Part shown: in pieces, positions 1 to 11,667 of the stretch | Layout: the number at the start of each line of letters is the position of its first letter | How positions within the stretch are numbered: position 1 is the first letter of the stretch | Source of the DNA: Trichopria drosophilae | Lineage: Eukaryota > Arthropoda > Insecta > Hymenoptera > Diapriidae | Length of the DNA stretch: 64,000 nucleotides | Assembly (NCBI GenBank): GCA_030407085.1 | Contig: CM059585.1 | Span: 114,069,501-114,133,500, forward strand | Reading direction: 5' to 3' | Notes under the pieces: generated by a model | What the model saw: only the letters and a program-made list of their open reading frames with translations | The model's database searches: none | What the model was told of the DNA's origin: nothing | Program-made: the position numbers and the translations under genes

Positions 1-136
1 ATGATTAATTAAATGTTAAATGATATATTTTAGGAACAATTGGAACCCGTGTTTCACCGTTTTTCGATATCTGAAGTACAGGGCTGTACCACTTCTCCCA
101 CTTTTTTTTTTAAACAGCTACCACTGAAGTGGTTAA
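1..136. mobile_element. Terminal piece of a TTAA foldback element in the Nup54 intron
   Basis: The stretch ends CCACTGAAGTGG followed by TTAA (133-136) and matches the right end of the complete element at 62722-63808 for over 100 bp, sharing GGAACCC(A/G)TGTTTCAC, CGATATCT and GCTACCA(G)TGAAGTGG. It lies just past the Nup54 donor at 173, hence in the next intron, and its left part is outside the window. Confidence 0.7.
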
Positions 137-173
137 GCAAAACTAAAAAATATATTCGATTCGAATAATATAC

Positions 174-3100
174 CTGTAAAACTCTGTGTTGAAGTTCTAA
201 AAGTGTTCTCCGATGTTCCTTAAGTCTAGCTTGCGTAGCAGTATGTTGCCTTTGCAGATTCTGAATAGTCTCCGCAGTCATGTCGAGGAAAGACCTGTGC
301 CTGGCTGTCTCCTCTTCTTGGCATTTTAGCCTGTGCTTAAGTTGTTGGAATCCAATCATCGGTACAGGTATGTACAATTCTGGATTTGGATTATCCAACT
401 GCGCTTGCTTCCATAATCGAGGATCTATCGAACAAGGAGGATTATCCAGATACTCTTTTAGTTGTGCAGGTTCTAACTTTGTGAGTGCAAACATGTTATC
501 GACTCCCAATTGAGTTAATTGTTGCTTTTGCATAAGCTGCGTGAAGTATGCTACTAATTCGTTTGCTGGAATCTTCCTGGAAGATCCCGTTACTCCTTTC
601 TCCAATACGAAAAAGGTTACTTGACATTTGCTTTCTCCAATAGATTTGATACTGTCGATGTTCACTGTGAGATTTGGTTTGTTACCCAATATCGAACCCA
701 ACGAACTTATCAGTTGTGGCTTTCCGGTTTTCATATCCTGTTCTTTTTTATTGAAGCAAAGAACCACTAAACCATCGTTGTTATCGGAATCTGGCATGCG
801 ACTGTAACCGATGGCTTTGAATCGACACAATGGATTTTCTTGCGTTAGTTCGATGGGTGGTGCATTTGCCAAATAGTAAGCTTTTCCAGTACCCCACAAT
901 GCTTGAATTAAGTTCCATCGTGCTATCATATTGTCCCTCTCGTCGTTGAAGAGTTGACAATTAAAGACGGCATTGTATAATGCTTCGGAGATTGTGTTTT
1001 GTTGGGCTTGTTGCGGCTGTACTGTTTGAACCTGTTGTTGTTGCGGCTGTGTTAGGGTGGATCCAAATGATGGGAATGCTGTTCCTATCAGATTACATTA
1101 AGAAATATTTATTTAATATTTCAACAGGCATAATTGCCCTCGCAAACGAATACAAAATAAAATAAATAGCGAAACAGTAAACTGAGTACATGGTGAAATA
1201 CGATATAAAATAAATGAAAAGGAACAACATACAAAGAAAACATTTACAGAATAATTATAACATCAGTGTTCTTTTCAAGGAGGATTTAAAACTTGAGATA
1301 GGCATGGATGTACGAATAGAATGTGACAGTAGATTCCATTGCCTTGTTAGGCGAACAATAGGTGAATAAAACATATAGTTAAAATGGGTATTGGACTTGA
1401 ATTGGTGTAGAATGAATTGAGAATAAACAAAGTAATTGGTCGCACTCAATAAGATTATTTGTAATTTTAAACATAAATAAATTATCATAATAAAAGTGTT
1501 GCTGACTTATTTTAGCTAGACCAAATGACTGCATATAAGGTTCATAGTTATGATCCATGAAACTCATGGGCGAATGCGTTTTAAAAGCTAAATGAGGTGC
1601 CCAAATTACAGACCTATAGTTTAAAATAGGTAAAATATAAACTATTTCCTACTTATATAAAACGTTAGTACTACCAATAAATTTATAAATTTCTGTACAA
1701 TAAATTTGTACAATTTATAAACTTATTGTACGTAATTTTATACCTTTATGTTATTAAGGACAGGAATGTCCGTTTAGAAATAAATAAACACATCTTAAAT
1801 CTATTCTATAATAATGAAGAGTTTGTAAAAAAAGTTTACCAGTGCCAAAACCTCCGAAGCCACTTGTTGTTGTGGTAGTTGCAGGTTTGGCTCCGAATGC
1901 GCCAAACCCAGTCGTACCAAATCCTGACGCAGCCGTGGTAGCGGTATTCGTTCCATATCCTCCAAATAACGATGGTGCTGATCCGAAACTAAAATTCGTT
2001 GCTGGGGTGCTGAACGTACTAGTAGTCGTGGCTGCGGTAGCCCCAAACACATTTGTTGCAGGGGTCCCAAATGCGGTTTGAGCTCCGAAAGCAGGTGCTT
2101 GAGTAGCGGGTGTACCGAATAATGGTGGAGCCGATGTTGCTGGTGTACTGAATCCAAAATTTGACGTTCCAAATCCAGCTATTTCATAAGATAAATAAAA
2201 ATATTCATTAACATTGGTTATATTATTAAACTTATTAAAGTTCTATTATATTGTGTTTACTTTAATGTTTTATTGTCTATACGAGTAAAAATATGCAATT
2301 GTAATAATTGTAAAAATACGTAAAACTATACATTTTGTTGCTAGTCTGCCTTGGAAGAAAAGGAGTATCTCCATTTTAACAACTTTGAGATTTATTTATT
2401 TATTTCCCAGTAAACAAAAACGAATAGAAAGTTAAAAATACGAATTGAAATGAATTCAAGTGACTTAAAATGACCTAAAACGAATTAAAATGATTAATTG
2501 AATCCACTTTTTAATTCATTTTAATTCACTTGAATTCATTTCAATTTGTATTTTTAACTTTCTATTCATTTTCGTTTACTGGATTATTTATTTCAATTAT
2601 ACAGGGTGATCGGCCAACCATTACCCAGCGGCTAACTGTAGATTGTACAGATAATTCTAAGCAACTTTTTCCTCTGAAAAAATTTCCGGGAAGGTAGAGT
2701 TTTTAAGTTATTCAACACTAAAATTTAGGGGGAAAAAATCACTTTTTTTGAAATATCTCGGCTCTGTATGAAGGTATCTTAACGAACCGAAGCTCATTCT
2801 AAAGATATTTTCAAGCTATATAAGTTGTATCTGTTGATTTTTGACCTGCAATGAATATTTCTCTTGTTATAGCCATAAAAACGGAGGTAAATACCGATTT
2901 TTCAGGTTTTTCGCGTCTAACTCGTTTGGACACATAGCTATCGAAATATCACACTGGAAAAAGTTGTAGGTCTTGAAAACACAAACATTTTTTGTCCTCT
3001 AATACGATGCGATTAAATTAAAACTGAACCCTATTTGTACTCGTTTTCATAACATTTTGTTATTAATATCGATTTATTTGTCGAACTGTATTTTGTCAAC

Positions 3101-6100
3101 TTTACGAGGCTCTTGTAGGGTTCAGTTTTAATTTAATCGCATCGTATTAGAGGACAAAAAATTTTTGTTTTTTCAAGGCCTACAACTTTTTTCTGTGTGA
3201 TATTTCGGTAACTATGTGTCGAAACGAGTTAAACGCGAAAATCCTGAAAAATCGGCATTTATCCAGTTTTTATGGCTATAACAAGAGAGATATTCATTGT
3301 AGATCAAAAACCAATAGAGACAATTTATAGAGCTTTAAAATATCTTTAAAATGAGCTCCGGTTCATTAAGGTACCTTCAAACCGAGTCGAGATATTTCAA
3401 CAAATGTGATTTTTTCACCTAAATTTTAGTGTTGAATAACTTAAAAACTCTACCTTCCCGAACATTTTTTTAGAGGAAAAAGTTGTAACTAGAGTTAGCC
3501 GCTGGGTAATGGTTGGCCGATCACCCTGTATAGCGTGAACGCCCAAGAATACAACAATAGATAAAGAAAACATTCGATAGGTGACTAAAAAGAAATAAAA
3601 ATATAAATATAAAATAAACGGACATAATTAAAAATTACTATGCATAACATTTTAAAAGTAAGCTCCTACAATTATTTACAAATAAATACAAAGTCGAGTT
3701 AAACATACACAGTGGAGTAAAAACATCGATTCGTTCTGTAATTTCTTTCGTACAAAATTTTCGAATAACTATCAAAATATAATATTTGTTTGTACTGAAA
3801 TAGATTTGAAATATTAACCCCGGTAACATTACCATAAAATTTTACGTGTTAAAACCATGAATGTATAGAGAAAATGTTATAAGACGAAGAAATGTTTTAA
3901 CCCGTTTCGTCCTGGAATGCCATAAATTTTGACTTCTTTTCATCAGGTGCTTTCTTAGAGAAAAAAAAATCACTCAACCGTTTTGATATAACATACCTAT
4001 TGTATTTTTTCTCGAACTTCCTAAATCCGGTTTCAGATTGACCATATCTACCGCCATTTTTTTACTATGGCGGTTTAAACATAAAAAAATTGTGAATTTT
4101 GAAAAAATTTGTTCAAATAATCGTATTTTTGAACAGGAAACCGTGTTCGGAACAAGCTAAGTCGCTGTATCTGGTGGAGTAATTAGTTACACTAAAAGAT
4201 AGGATGGCTATTAATTCTCAATTCAAAATGGCGGTTCTCAGTCAAAATTTTGTTGAAAAATTTCTGAACGATCTAACTCAAAAGCTACGAACTTTTTAAA
4301 AAAAATGTTGAGAATAAAAAGTTCTTAGAATTCATTGAGAAATATAGTGGAATTTTTTCAGATTTTTTAAATGAAGTTTTTCAAAATTTTTTTCAAAATT
4401 GTAATTTATTTACGAAAAATTCGGAACAAAATTTAGTGCATTTTCTGATAAATTCTAAGAGTTTTTTGTTCTTTGCAATTCTTTCCAAAAGTTGATAGTT
4501 TTCGAGGAAATGAATTTCAAATATTATAGTTTAAGATTTTTCTTTCTCGAGAACTATCAACCTTTAGGAAAAAATGCATAGAATAAAAAACTCTTAGAAT
4601 TCATCAGAGAATGCTCTAAATTTTGTTCAGAATTTTTCGAAAAAAAAATTACAATTTTGAAAAAGGATTTTTAAAAAAATTGTTTAAAAATTCATTTAAA
4701 AAATCTGAAAAAATTCCACTATATTTCTCAATGAATTCTAAGCACTTTTTATTCTCAACATTTTTTTTAAAAAGTTCGTAGCTTTTGAGTTAGATCGTCC
4801 AGAAATTTTTCAATAAAATTTTGACTGAGAACCGCCATTTTGAATTGAGAATTAATAACCATCCTATCTTTTAGTGTAACTAATTACTCCACCAGATACA
4901 GAGATTCAGCTTGATTCGAACACGGTTTCCTGTTAAAAAATACGGTTATTTGAACAAATTTTTTCAAAATTCACGATTGTTTTATGTTTAAACCGCCATA
5001 GTAAAAAAATGGCGGCAGATATGGTCAATCTGAAACCGGATTTAGAAAGTTTGAGAAAAAATACAATAGGTGTGGTTATATCAAAACGATTGAGTGACTT
5101 TCTCCATGAGATAGCACCTGATGAAAAGAAGTCAAAATTTACGACATTTCAGGACGAAACGGGTTAATAGTCATGCCAATTATAAGCCATAGGCTGACCT
5201 ATGATAAAAAGGCTGAGATATTGATAAAAAAACTATTTTTTAGCAAATATGAATTTGTTTATTTTTAAAAATTATTTTTGATACACGCAGATTCTTGAGC
5301 TACAAATCTATGTTTTTAGATTTTACAGATATTTTATGGAGTTTACTATTTTTCAATATCTATCCAAAGTACCCTGTGTAAATTTTTCTAGAATGTACTC
5401 CCGAGTTATCGTTTTACATGTAGTAAAAAGAAGAAAAAAAATATAACAAATATAAAAAAGAAAATAAATTTAAAAAATGGGCATTTTGAAGACCTTTTTT
5501 CAACCTCCACGTGGTAAAGTGTGTAAATAGATATTGTATATCGAAACTAACAAAAGAACGCTAACATCATTTTTTGAAAAATTTATCGCCATATTGAACC
5601 GCCATTTTGAATTTTCAAAATACATTATTGTATTTGTAATCAGCGACCTCGAAAACCCCTGAGTAGCAAGTTTCAAGCAAAATGGTTCGATTTTTGCAAA
5701 ATTTGCGCCATTTTGAATTTTCAAACATTTTTTTAAAAAATCGTAAAAACAACATATTTTAAAAACTTGTATCTTTTTTTATAAAAATAAGTTTCATAAA
5801 AATAGGTCAATATTTTGTATTTTTGGCCGCCATATTGGATCCGCCATTTTGAATTTATGATTTCTGACATCAGATTTGTAATCAGCGACCCCGAAAATCC
5901 CGAAGTAGAAGTTTTGAGCCTCATTTGAAAAAGGTTTCAACTTTGATAAAAAACACATATTTTCGATAATATTTAGACATTTTTATTGATGTTTTCGAAA
6001 AGAAATAAATAAAAATCATCATTTAGACCAAGTCTATCTTGAAGTGGAATTCTTCAGCTTTAATTTGAGCCGTAATAGACCCTTGAATAATTCCCAGCCA

Positions 6101-9100
6101 AAAATTAAGCCAAAATATATAGTAAAAACCTCGTCTGGACGTATATATTATACGGCTTAGTGCGCAGGAGGGTTAATAATTTTTATATGTTATTTTAGAA
6201 GAGCTAATTAAAGAATTATTAAATGTTATTAACAGTTATCTTCCTGACACAAATCTTTAACGTCGGATTTAGGTAAGTTATATCAACATTTTTATCGACT
6301 ATTTGGCATCAACAGTACTAATTTCTTAATGATATTTTAAATTTAATATAATAAAATAAAATGAATAGTTTATTATGCGAGCACTTATTTGCCTCTTCGT
6401 TTGAAAAAACATATTCTTTAAAATTATGTAGTAATGAAACATTTTCTTTTAAATTTTGTTGAATGAAATTACATTTATACAATCGAAAAATGTGATATGG
6501 TCAACAGAAAGTTGACATACTACTTTTATAGTTAGTATTTGGAGATACTACTTTCTTACAGAGAATAATAAATTCACAAATCGAGATAATACAGTGACGA
6601 CTCCCATGTGCGGCGATTACGGCTTTTTTAAAAAGTATACCTACCTAAAATTAACTTTTGTAAGAAACAAATCATTTTTTTAAAATTATTTATAATAAAT
6701 AATCACAATATTTATGTTCAGAATATGATGCATTTCATTTTGCCGATTACAAACATATTTTTATTTCAATTTTGACAAAAATAGAGATATGACTTTTCTT
6801 CCGAGGTATACAGCAGTACACGGAAAGAAATTTTAAGTAAATGCCACTGCTCAGGGAAGTAACAGCTACCGCACGATTTCTAACGAATTTCAAATGGCGA
6901 TTAACATTCGAAATCGTTAAAAAGAACATTTTTATAAGTACAGTAGGACCTCTCTTATTCTAATTGCCTTTCTTATTCTAATTGTCCAGCCTCTCTTATT
7001 CTAATCGTTCCCCCATGAGTCTTCTCCCACTATCACACGAAAAGACAATGAAAAATATTGTCCACGAATCACAAGCTCGCAAGCAAAGTAAGTGGGGATA
7101 AGGGGAAAATTAGAATAAGAGAGGTCGGCGGCGCCATCTTGATAAACTTTACTAATTAGAATAAGAGAGGTCCTACTGTAGTTACACTTTTATTACACCT
7201 TTTTGAATAGTTATTCATAATTTTCCGACTATTTAGTTATTAATAATTAATTTTAATGATCTATAAACATTGTAGAAACAGAAAAACTTGGTACTTTTTT
7301 CATTCTAAAGCTTCCGTATCGAAAACGGTGCAAGATACACTAAAAATGGACTGAAACTTTTTTGTAGAGCACAAAATTTCCTACAAAAAAGTCAGCAAGG
7401 GCCCTAGACTAAAGTTAATAGCTTAGCCACAAGCAACGATGGAATATGCCTCATATTTTACAAACTTCTAAAATATTCATAATTAACTTGTAAGACAAAT
7501 TTCCAGCGTTATTTATGGATAATCTATTAACTTTAGACTATGGCTCTCGCTGACTTTTTTTTAGGAAATTTTGTGCTCTATAAAAAAGGTTGAGGTGCAT
7601 TTTTAGTGTATCTTGCACTGTTTTCAATTCGGAAGCTTTAGAATGAAAAAAGTACCAAGTTTTTCCGTTGCAACGTTTATAGATCATTACAAATAATTAT
7701 TAATAACTATATCGCCTAGAAATAATGAATAAATATTCTCAAAGGTGCACTCAAATTGGATCTATTTATAAAAATTTTCTTTTTAACGAATTCGAATTGT
7801 AAATTTCAAATTCGTCAGAATCTGTGCGGTAACTACTACTTCCCAAAATGCTGTCGCATTCACTTAAAATTTCTTTGCGTGTGTGAGCAAAGTGAAAGTA
7901 TAAATTAACAAAAAAATGTGCATAGAAATCCTGTACACTTCAGGTGTTCAAATTTCATAAGTCGTTTGTTTTTATAACATGTCAAACTCCAACCTCAAAC
8001 ATTTTTTTATTGGTTGTTGGTTTTTGTAATATAAAATAACATTTTATTATTTAATTTAATTGAAGCTGCTTTAGTGGTCGCTTGACAAACAATTTTAAAG
8101 TATTAGTCCATTTATATTATTCAAGGATATGTTTAATGAACCCGATTCTGACATTGTAAGTGCATCAATGATAGAAAAGCTACCTCAAACAATTATATAA
8201 CCATTTTTAATTGAAAAATAATTTTTATATTACAGGAACCTAGAAAATTCAGAAAACATTCTTACGATTTTCTAAGTCTTTCTAAAAGTACTTTACCAGA
8301 ATCTTCGCTAGACTTACAAATGAACGATGCAATACCAGGAATTGACAAAGCATCGACATTGTATAATATACTGGATCATACTGACAAAGCTGAGGTAAAG
8401 TTATTTATATTTTTAATTACGTTTGACATACGCAACATTATACATCTTATACAAAATATTAAATCGACAATAGGATATAACATCAGGACTCCTGCAGTCT
8501 ATAGGAAAGTTCCCAAGTAACCTCAAAGACCCAAAAATACAAGAGGACGTAACGAAAAAAATTTTAGGACATATAGCAGAGCCTTGTGGCGACCCTTGCA
8601 TAACGACGAAATCGTGCGGAGAAGATAGAATAGTTATTATTGAACGCTCTACAATAATTGGTGTCATAACTGCAATTGTATTTATTTTACTATTTTGTTG
8701 CCTCGTCGTTTGTTTGATCGCCAGAGCTAGGAAAAGACGATATCAGAATCTCTGTTGCGAAAAAAGTGATGGATGCCCACGAGCAACTCAACCACTTCTC
8801 AAAAGTTGTCAGAAATCCCCATGTGGAAGATACTAATAGGTTCTTTTAATATCTAGCACATAATGAATCGACCTTACCACACATGTCAAGTCTTTCGAGT
8901 AATTCTATAGTTTTGCAGATAGTAAGCGAAAAGTTAATTTCGACAATCACATGGACTTGAAATTTATTGTATAATCGACACTTTTAAGATAGAGCTTTTA
9001 CATTATTTCATACTTGTTTGTAGCCAAGGACTTTGAAATATATATTTTATAAGGATTACAAAAAGAGTTTGACATTACACTAGAATGTGTCTGGTAGAAA

Positions 9101-9202
9101 CTTACTTGGTTTAACTGGAGTTGCTGTTGCTGTTGGTGTTCCAAAATAAACCATGGAACCTGTCGCAGGTGTAGAGGACCCAAATCCTGTACCGAAGGAC
9201 AT
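174..9202 (-). CDS. Nup54: Nucleoporin Nup54, exons 1-3 (3' end beyond window)
   Basis: Central-channel FG nucleoporin that acts with Nup62 and Nup58 in the nuclear pore. Coding exons: 9106-9202, 1840-2178 and 174-1084; phases 1, 1 and 0 join cleanly at GT-AG sites. The 449 residues visible are about 145 residues of FG/GFG repeats (SFGTGFG, LFGG, GFGAFG), a Gln-rich linker (QPQQQQ), the conserved core (NCQLFNDERD, ARWNLIQALWGTGKAYY, TQENPLCRFKAIGYSRMP, DGLVVLCFNKK) and the start of the coiled coil (FQQLKHRLKCQEE onwards). Vertebrate Nup54 is about 507 residues, so roughly the last 100 lie past the left edge. The start is the first ATG of the FG-coding exon. The open frame runs on past the donor at 173 into transposon DNA; that tail is not protein. 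Intron 1 (2179-9105) is packed with transposons and holds a gene on the other strand; intron 2 (1085-1839) holds a LINE fragment. Confidence 0.95.
1255..1567 (-). pseudogene. Non-LTR retrotransposon fragment, C-terminal ORF2 remnant
   Basis: Two overlapping frames read like the region after the reverse transcriptase in Jockey/CR1-like elements: DNLFMFKITNNLIECDQLL in one frame, then SPIVRLTRQWNLLSHSI and ISSFKSSLKRTL in the next. The frame change and truncation mark a dead copy. It lies in Nup54 intron 2, same strand as the gene. Confidence 0.6.
2406..2582. mobile_element. Small palindromic element with CCCAGTAAAC ends
   Basis: The two halves are near-perfect reverse complements: CCCAGTAAACAAAAACGAAT at the left returns as ATTCATTTTCGTTTACTGG at the right, with GAATTCAAGTGA/TCACTTGAATTC arms inside. 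Flanks are ATTTATTT-like on both sides, consistent with a target duplication in low-complexity DNA. Elements with like ends are at 11153 and 25508. Confidence 0.7.
2602..3528. mobile_element. 927-bp palindromic foldback element with TA target site
   Basis: CAGGGTGATCGGCCAACC at the left returns inverted at 3511-3528 and the complementarity continues for about 440 bp per arm up to a centre near 3065; the arms include CTAATACGATGCGATTAAAT and its reverse complement. TA flanks both ends, as for Tc1/mariner-type insertion. No transposase ORF is present, so it is non-autonomous. Confidence 0.8.
3901..5163. mobile_element. 1.26-kb foldback element with TTAA target sites (piggyBac-like)
   Basis: It begins CCCGTTTCGTCC and ends GGACGAAACGGG, with TTAA directly outside each end (3897-3900 and 5164-5167). 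TTAA duplication plus a terminal CCC...GGG is the signature of the piggyBac superfamily. Nearly the whole element is self-complementary (for example TACCGCCATTTTTTTACTAT near 4049 and its partner near 4995). No coding capacity is visible. Confidence 0.8.
5590..5925. repeat. Cluster of the GCCATTTTGAATT module
   Basis: Three copies of the dispersed module start near 5601, 5707 and 5843. Each has (C)CGCCATTTTGAATTT followed, in the first and third, by TTTGTAATCAGCGACC and AA(A/C)CCC. The sequence at 5164-5590 and 5926-6240 is AT-rich with no gene; GAGGGTTAA near 6170 resembles another TTAA-element end without a left partner. Confidence 0.6.
6818..7884. mobile_element. Foldback element with ACAC(G/A)..AAAGAAATTTTAAGT ends
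   Basis: The left end ACACGGAAAGAAATTTTAAG returns inverted at about 7864-7884 (CTTAAAATTTCTTTGCGTGT), followed inward by matching arms (GGGAAGTA..AG.TACCGCAC; GAATTTCAAAT) and an inner palindrome 7286-7664 (ACTTGGTACTTTTTTCATTC and its partner). The left arm is interrupted by a complete MITE. A third copy of the end is at 51174. Confidence 0.7.
6941..7178. mobile_element. TA-flanked MITE (pogo/Tc1-like), 238 bp
   Basis: Inverted ends CAGTAGGACCTCTCTTATTC and GAATAAGAGAGGTCCTACTG, with TA at 6939-6940 and 7179-7180. TCTTATTCTAATTG is repeated within the left end. Near the right end is GGCGGCGCCATCTTG. No ORF. Inserted in the left arm of the surrounding foldback element. Confidence 0.85.
8129..8836 (+). 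CDS. Uncharacterised single-pass membrane protein nested in Nup54 intron 1
   Basis: Not recognised as a named family. Three exons read through: 8129-8155, 8236-8394 and 8498-8836, all phase 0, with donors GTAAGT and GTAAAG and acceptors TTACAG and CTGCAG. The product is 174 residues: an acidic start (MFNEPDSDI), a polar Ser/Leu/Asp-rich stretch, a cysteine cluster (EPCGDPCITTKSCGED), one hydrophobic span (IIGVITAIVFILLFCCLVVC), a basic stop-transfer ARARKRR, and a Cys-rich tail (NLCCEKSDGCP, LLKSCQKSPCGRY). There is no signal peptide, so type II/III or tail-proximal anchoring is likely. An in-frame TAA at 8096 makes this ATG the first available. Support is internal (three consistent splice joins plus a topology-like composition); the tiny 27-nt first exon is the least certain part. 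Confidence 0.6.
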
Positions 9203-9440
9203 AGCTGCGTCTTGTTAAACACAAATATTATAAAATAATAAACTCGCGCGTTTACGGATCAGCAAAATATGTCCTTTCCCGCGCGTTTGAGGTTATGTCG
9301 TCACGATGGTCACAATCGTCACACAAAATTCGCGAGATTTGCCCACGCACTGCGCTACAATCGCGAATCGTACACATGTAGTATACATGCACGGTATACA
9401 CATGTAATCTCGACATCTCTCAAGATGGCGTTCTCTAGTA
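9203..9440 (-). promoter_or_regulatory. Putative Nup54 promoter and 5' leader
   Basis: Directly upstream of the Nup54 start codon the sequence becomes CpG-rich (CGCGCG, CCCGCGCG, TCGCGAGA, ACGCACTGCGC) against an AT-rich background, as expected for a housekeeping promoter. No TATA box is evident. The exact transcription start cannot be read. Confidence 0.35.
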
Positions 9441-9795
9441 ATTTTTTGTTCCTAGTCCCTAGAGGAACCTGGTTATTTCGTTTATTTCTAGCGACCATCT
9501 AGTAATTTATTACTAGAAACACGAAGCATGGTGGTAACCCACGTTACCACCTCGATTTTTTTGATAATTGCTAATTTAAATTCCAGTTAACGCATTTAGA
9601 TCGGTCTTTTTGCTATTTTCTATTACTATAGTGATAGAAGAATGTATAAAAACTGTTATTACGATATGATTGTTTATTATTTATGATTTATTTCAAACAT
9701 GAAGAAAACACGATTTTTTTCGAAACAATTCATTATTGATTGTTTTTTAAGATAATCATTTGAAATTTGGTATAATAGGGTTTTAGATATCGCTG

Positions 9796-10105
9796 ATGAC
9801 AATACCGATATTGGTTTTACGAATTCAAAATGGCGGCCATCATGATGTAAAAACGCAACAATTTAATGAATTTTCATATTTTTGTCCGCCATATTGGATT
9901 CGCCATTTTGAATTTTTAAAATCTGACACCGGATTCGTAATCAGCAACCCTGAAAACCCCCAAATAACAAGATACAGGATATTTCAATGGATTTTCATAT
10001 TTTTGTCCGCCATATTGGATTCGCCATTTTGAATTTTTAAAATCTGCTTCCTTATTCGTAATTAGCGCCTCCGAAAACCGCCAAGTAGCAAATTTTAAAG
10101 AAAAG
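9796..10105. repeat. Tandem copies of the CCGCCATATT/GCCATTTTGAATT module
   Basis: Two full units starting with TTTTCATATTTTTGTCCGCC at 9871 and 9992 (period 121 bp), preceded by a third, inverted fragment (GAATTCAAAATGGCGGCC near 9821). Each unit has CCGCCATATTGGATTCGCCA, an AAAATCTG stretch and ATTCGTAAT.AGC. It ends near AAAGGGTTAA at 10117. Confidence 0.65.
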
Positions 10106-10632
10106 TATATGCTTCAAAGGGTTAATCGTAAAAATTCCTCTCATTTCTTGACTTGTTCCATAAACTATTATTCAATCTTATTATTGTACTATATTAAAAT
10201 GCTTTCTTTTCTATTTTCATCAAATTTGTAATTACGGGACACAAAATTTGATAATATTAATAAAAGTGTGTACAATTTTATAATTTTTACATTATGTCTC
10301 AGTAAACAAAAATAGATAGCAGTTTAATGATAACGATTTAAAGCCTTATACTTTATTCTTGATTTTAGCTAATCTGTTCTAATTCTGAATATTTCGTATC
10401 AAGTGAAATCAATCACAGAATGGAATCGCAAATAGTTAAATTTAGTTTATATCGAAGCAAGAACAAATCTTAACAAATAGAATGCAACAATTTGGTTTTA
10501 GAATCAAATGAATACTTCTTATGATATAAAGTGAGATTATATAAATTTATTTAATTGATATAGAATTATATTACACAACTTTTCAGTAAAGATGTGTTTC
10601 CATTGAAGTCGAATAATTTCGTATTCCCTATC

Positions 10633-10923
10633 GGCCCGGGTCGACCAAAAATCGGTTGACTTGTGCAGGGAGTTGACCCAAAATTAATAAACAATTGACC
10701 GAATGCCGATTTTGGGTCGATTTTCTGTCGACTTTTACTAAATCGAACTAATGTTGACCTAATCAAAATGCATTAATCGGTCAACTTCGTAAAAGTCGAC
10801 TGAAAATCGACCGAATCGGCGTTCGGTCTATTGCCGGTCAATTTTTGGTCGATTCTTTGCACAGTCGACAGATTTACGGTTGATTTTCGGTCAATTTTTG
10901 GTCAATTTTGGTCGACCCGGGCC
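10633..10923. mobile_element. GTCGAC-rich palindromic element, 291 bp
   Basis: Exact 18-bp inverted ends GGCCCGGGTCGACCAAAA and TTTTGGTCGACCCGGGCC (the latter with one inserted base context), and an interior built of GTCGAC, GGTCGATTTT and GGTCAATTTT variants in both orientations. No ORF and no obvious target duplication. Confidence 0.65.
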
Positions 10924-11152
10924 AGCAGCGTTCTTCTATCAGATTAAATATAATGTACGACCGAATAAAATTCGGAGGATGCAAATTCGTTCTACATCAA
11001 TCGACGTCACCTTTTTATTACATTGAATTCCAGGACGATTAATAGGAATAAAAAAACTTGAATCGAATATCTTCTGATATACTTAATATTCAATCGCTTT
11101 CATTCGAACAACGTAAATCATTTTTTATATGTCTCTATTTCAGTCTTATAAG

Positions 11153-11559
11153 CCCAGTAAACAAAAACGGATTAAGAGGGTAGTAGCCCGCCGATAACGT
11201 AGGAATTTGCTCTAAAAAATGTAAATTAAAAATGTCTAACTCGATTTTTCGAAATTCGGGCTGTGTAAAGGCAATTCTAGTTACTTTAGACAGCTTTCTA
11301 GAAAATACCAAAGAGATTTATTAAGAGCTGACTGAGAATTTTCGAAGAATGTCTTTGGTATTTACCTTCTATACTGCCTATAGTAATTACAATTGCCTTT
11401 ACAGAGCCCGAATTTTGAAAATTTTAATCATTCATCTTCAGCTTAAATTTTTTAGTGAAATTTCCTACCTTATTAGCGGATTAAATTGCAGAAAAAGAGA
11501 TTCAAGCAACGTTTCGATTGGCTGACATAATGCAATCAAATTCGTTTTCGTTTACTGGG
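11153..11559. mobile_element. Element with CCCAGTAAAC...GTTTACTGGG ends
   Basis: CCCAGTAAACAAAAACG at the left matches CGTTTTCGTTTACTGGG at the right. Internal arms are partly self-complementary (AATTCGGGCTGTGTAAAGGC near 11260 against GCCTTTACAGAGCCCGAATT near 11391). Non-coding. Confidence 0.65.
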
Positions 11560-11667
11560 AGATGGAACGAATTTCATCATCAATTTTTGAACTAGTTTAC
11601 AATTACACTTCAATGAAAAATTGAATGCCAACATACTTAAATAGAATACAAAATCGACTGAATACTA

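Noticed and set aside
54..173. Continuation of the Nup54 frame past residue 449
   Set aside because: The conserved sequence stops at a consensus donor (CAG|GTATAT) and the following codons translate intron and transposon DNA.
5164..6175. Possible further TTAA element between two GGGTTAA words
   Set aside because: Both words are right-end orientation; no left end with TTAACCC could be found.
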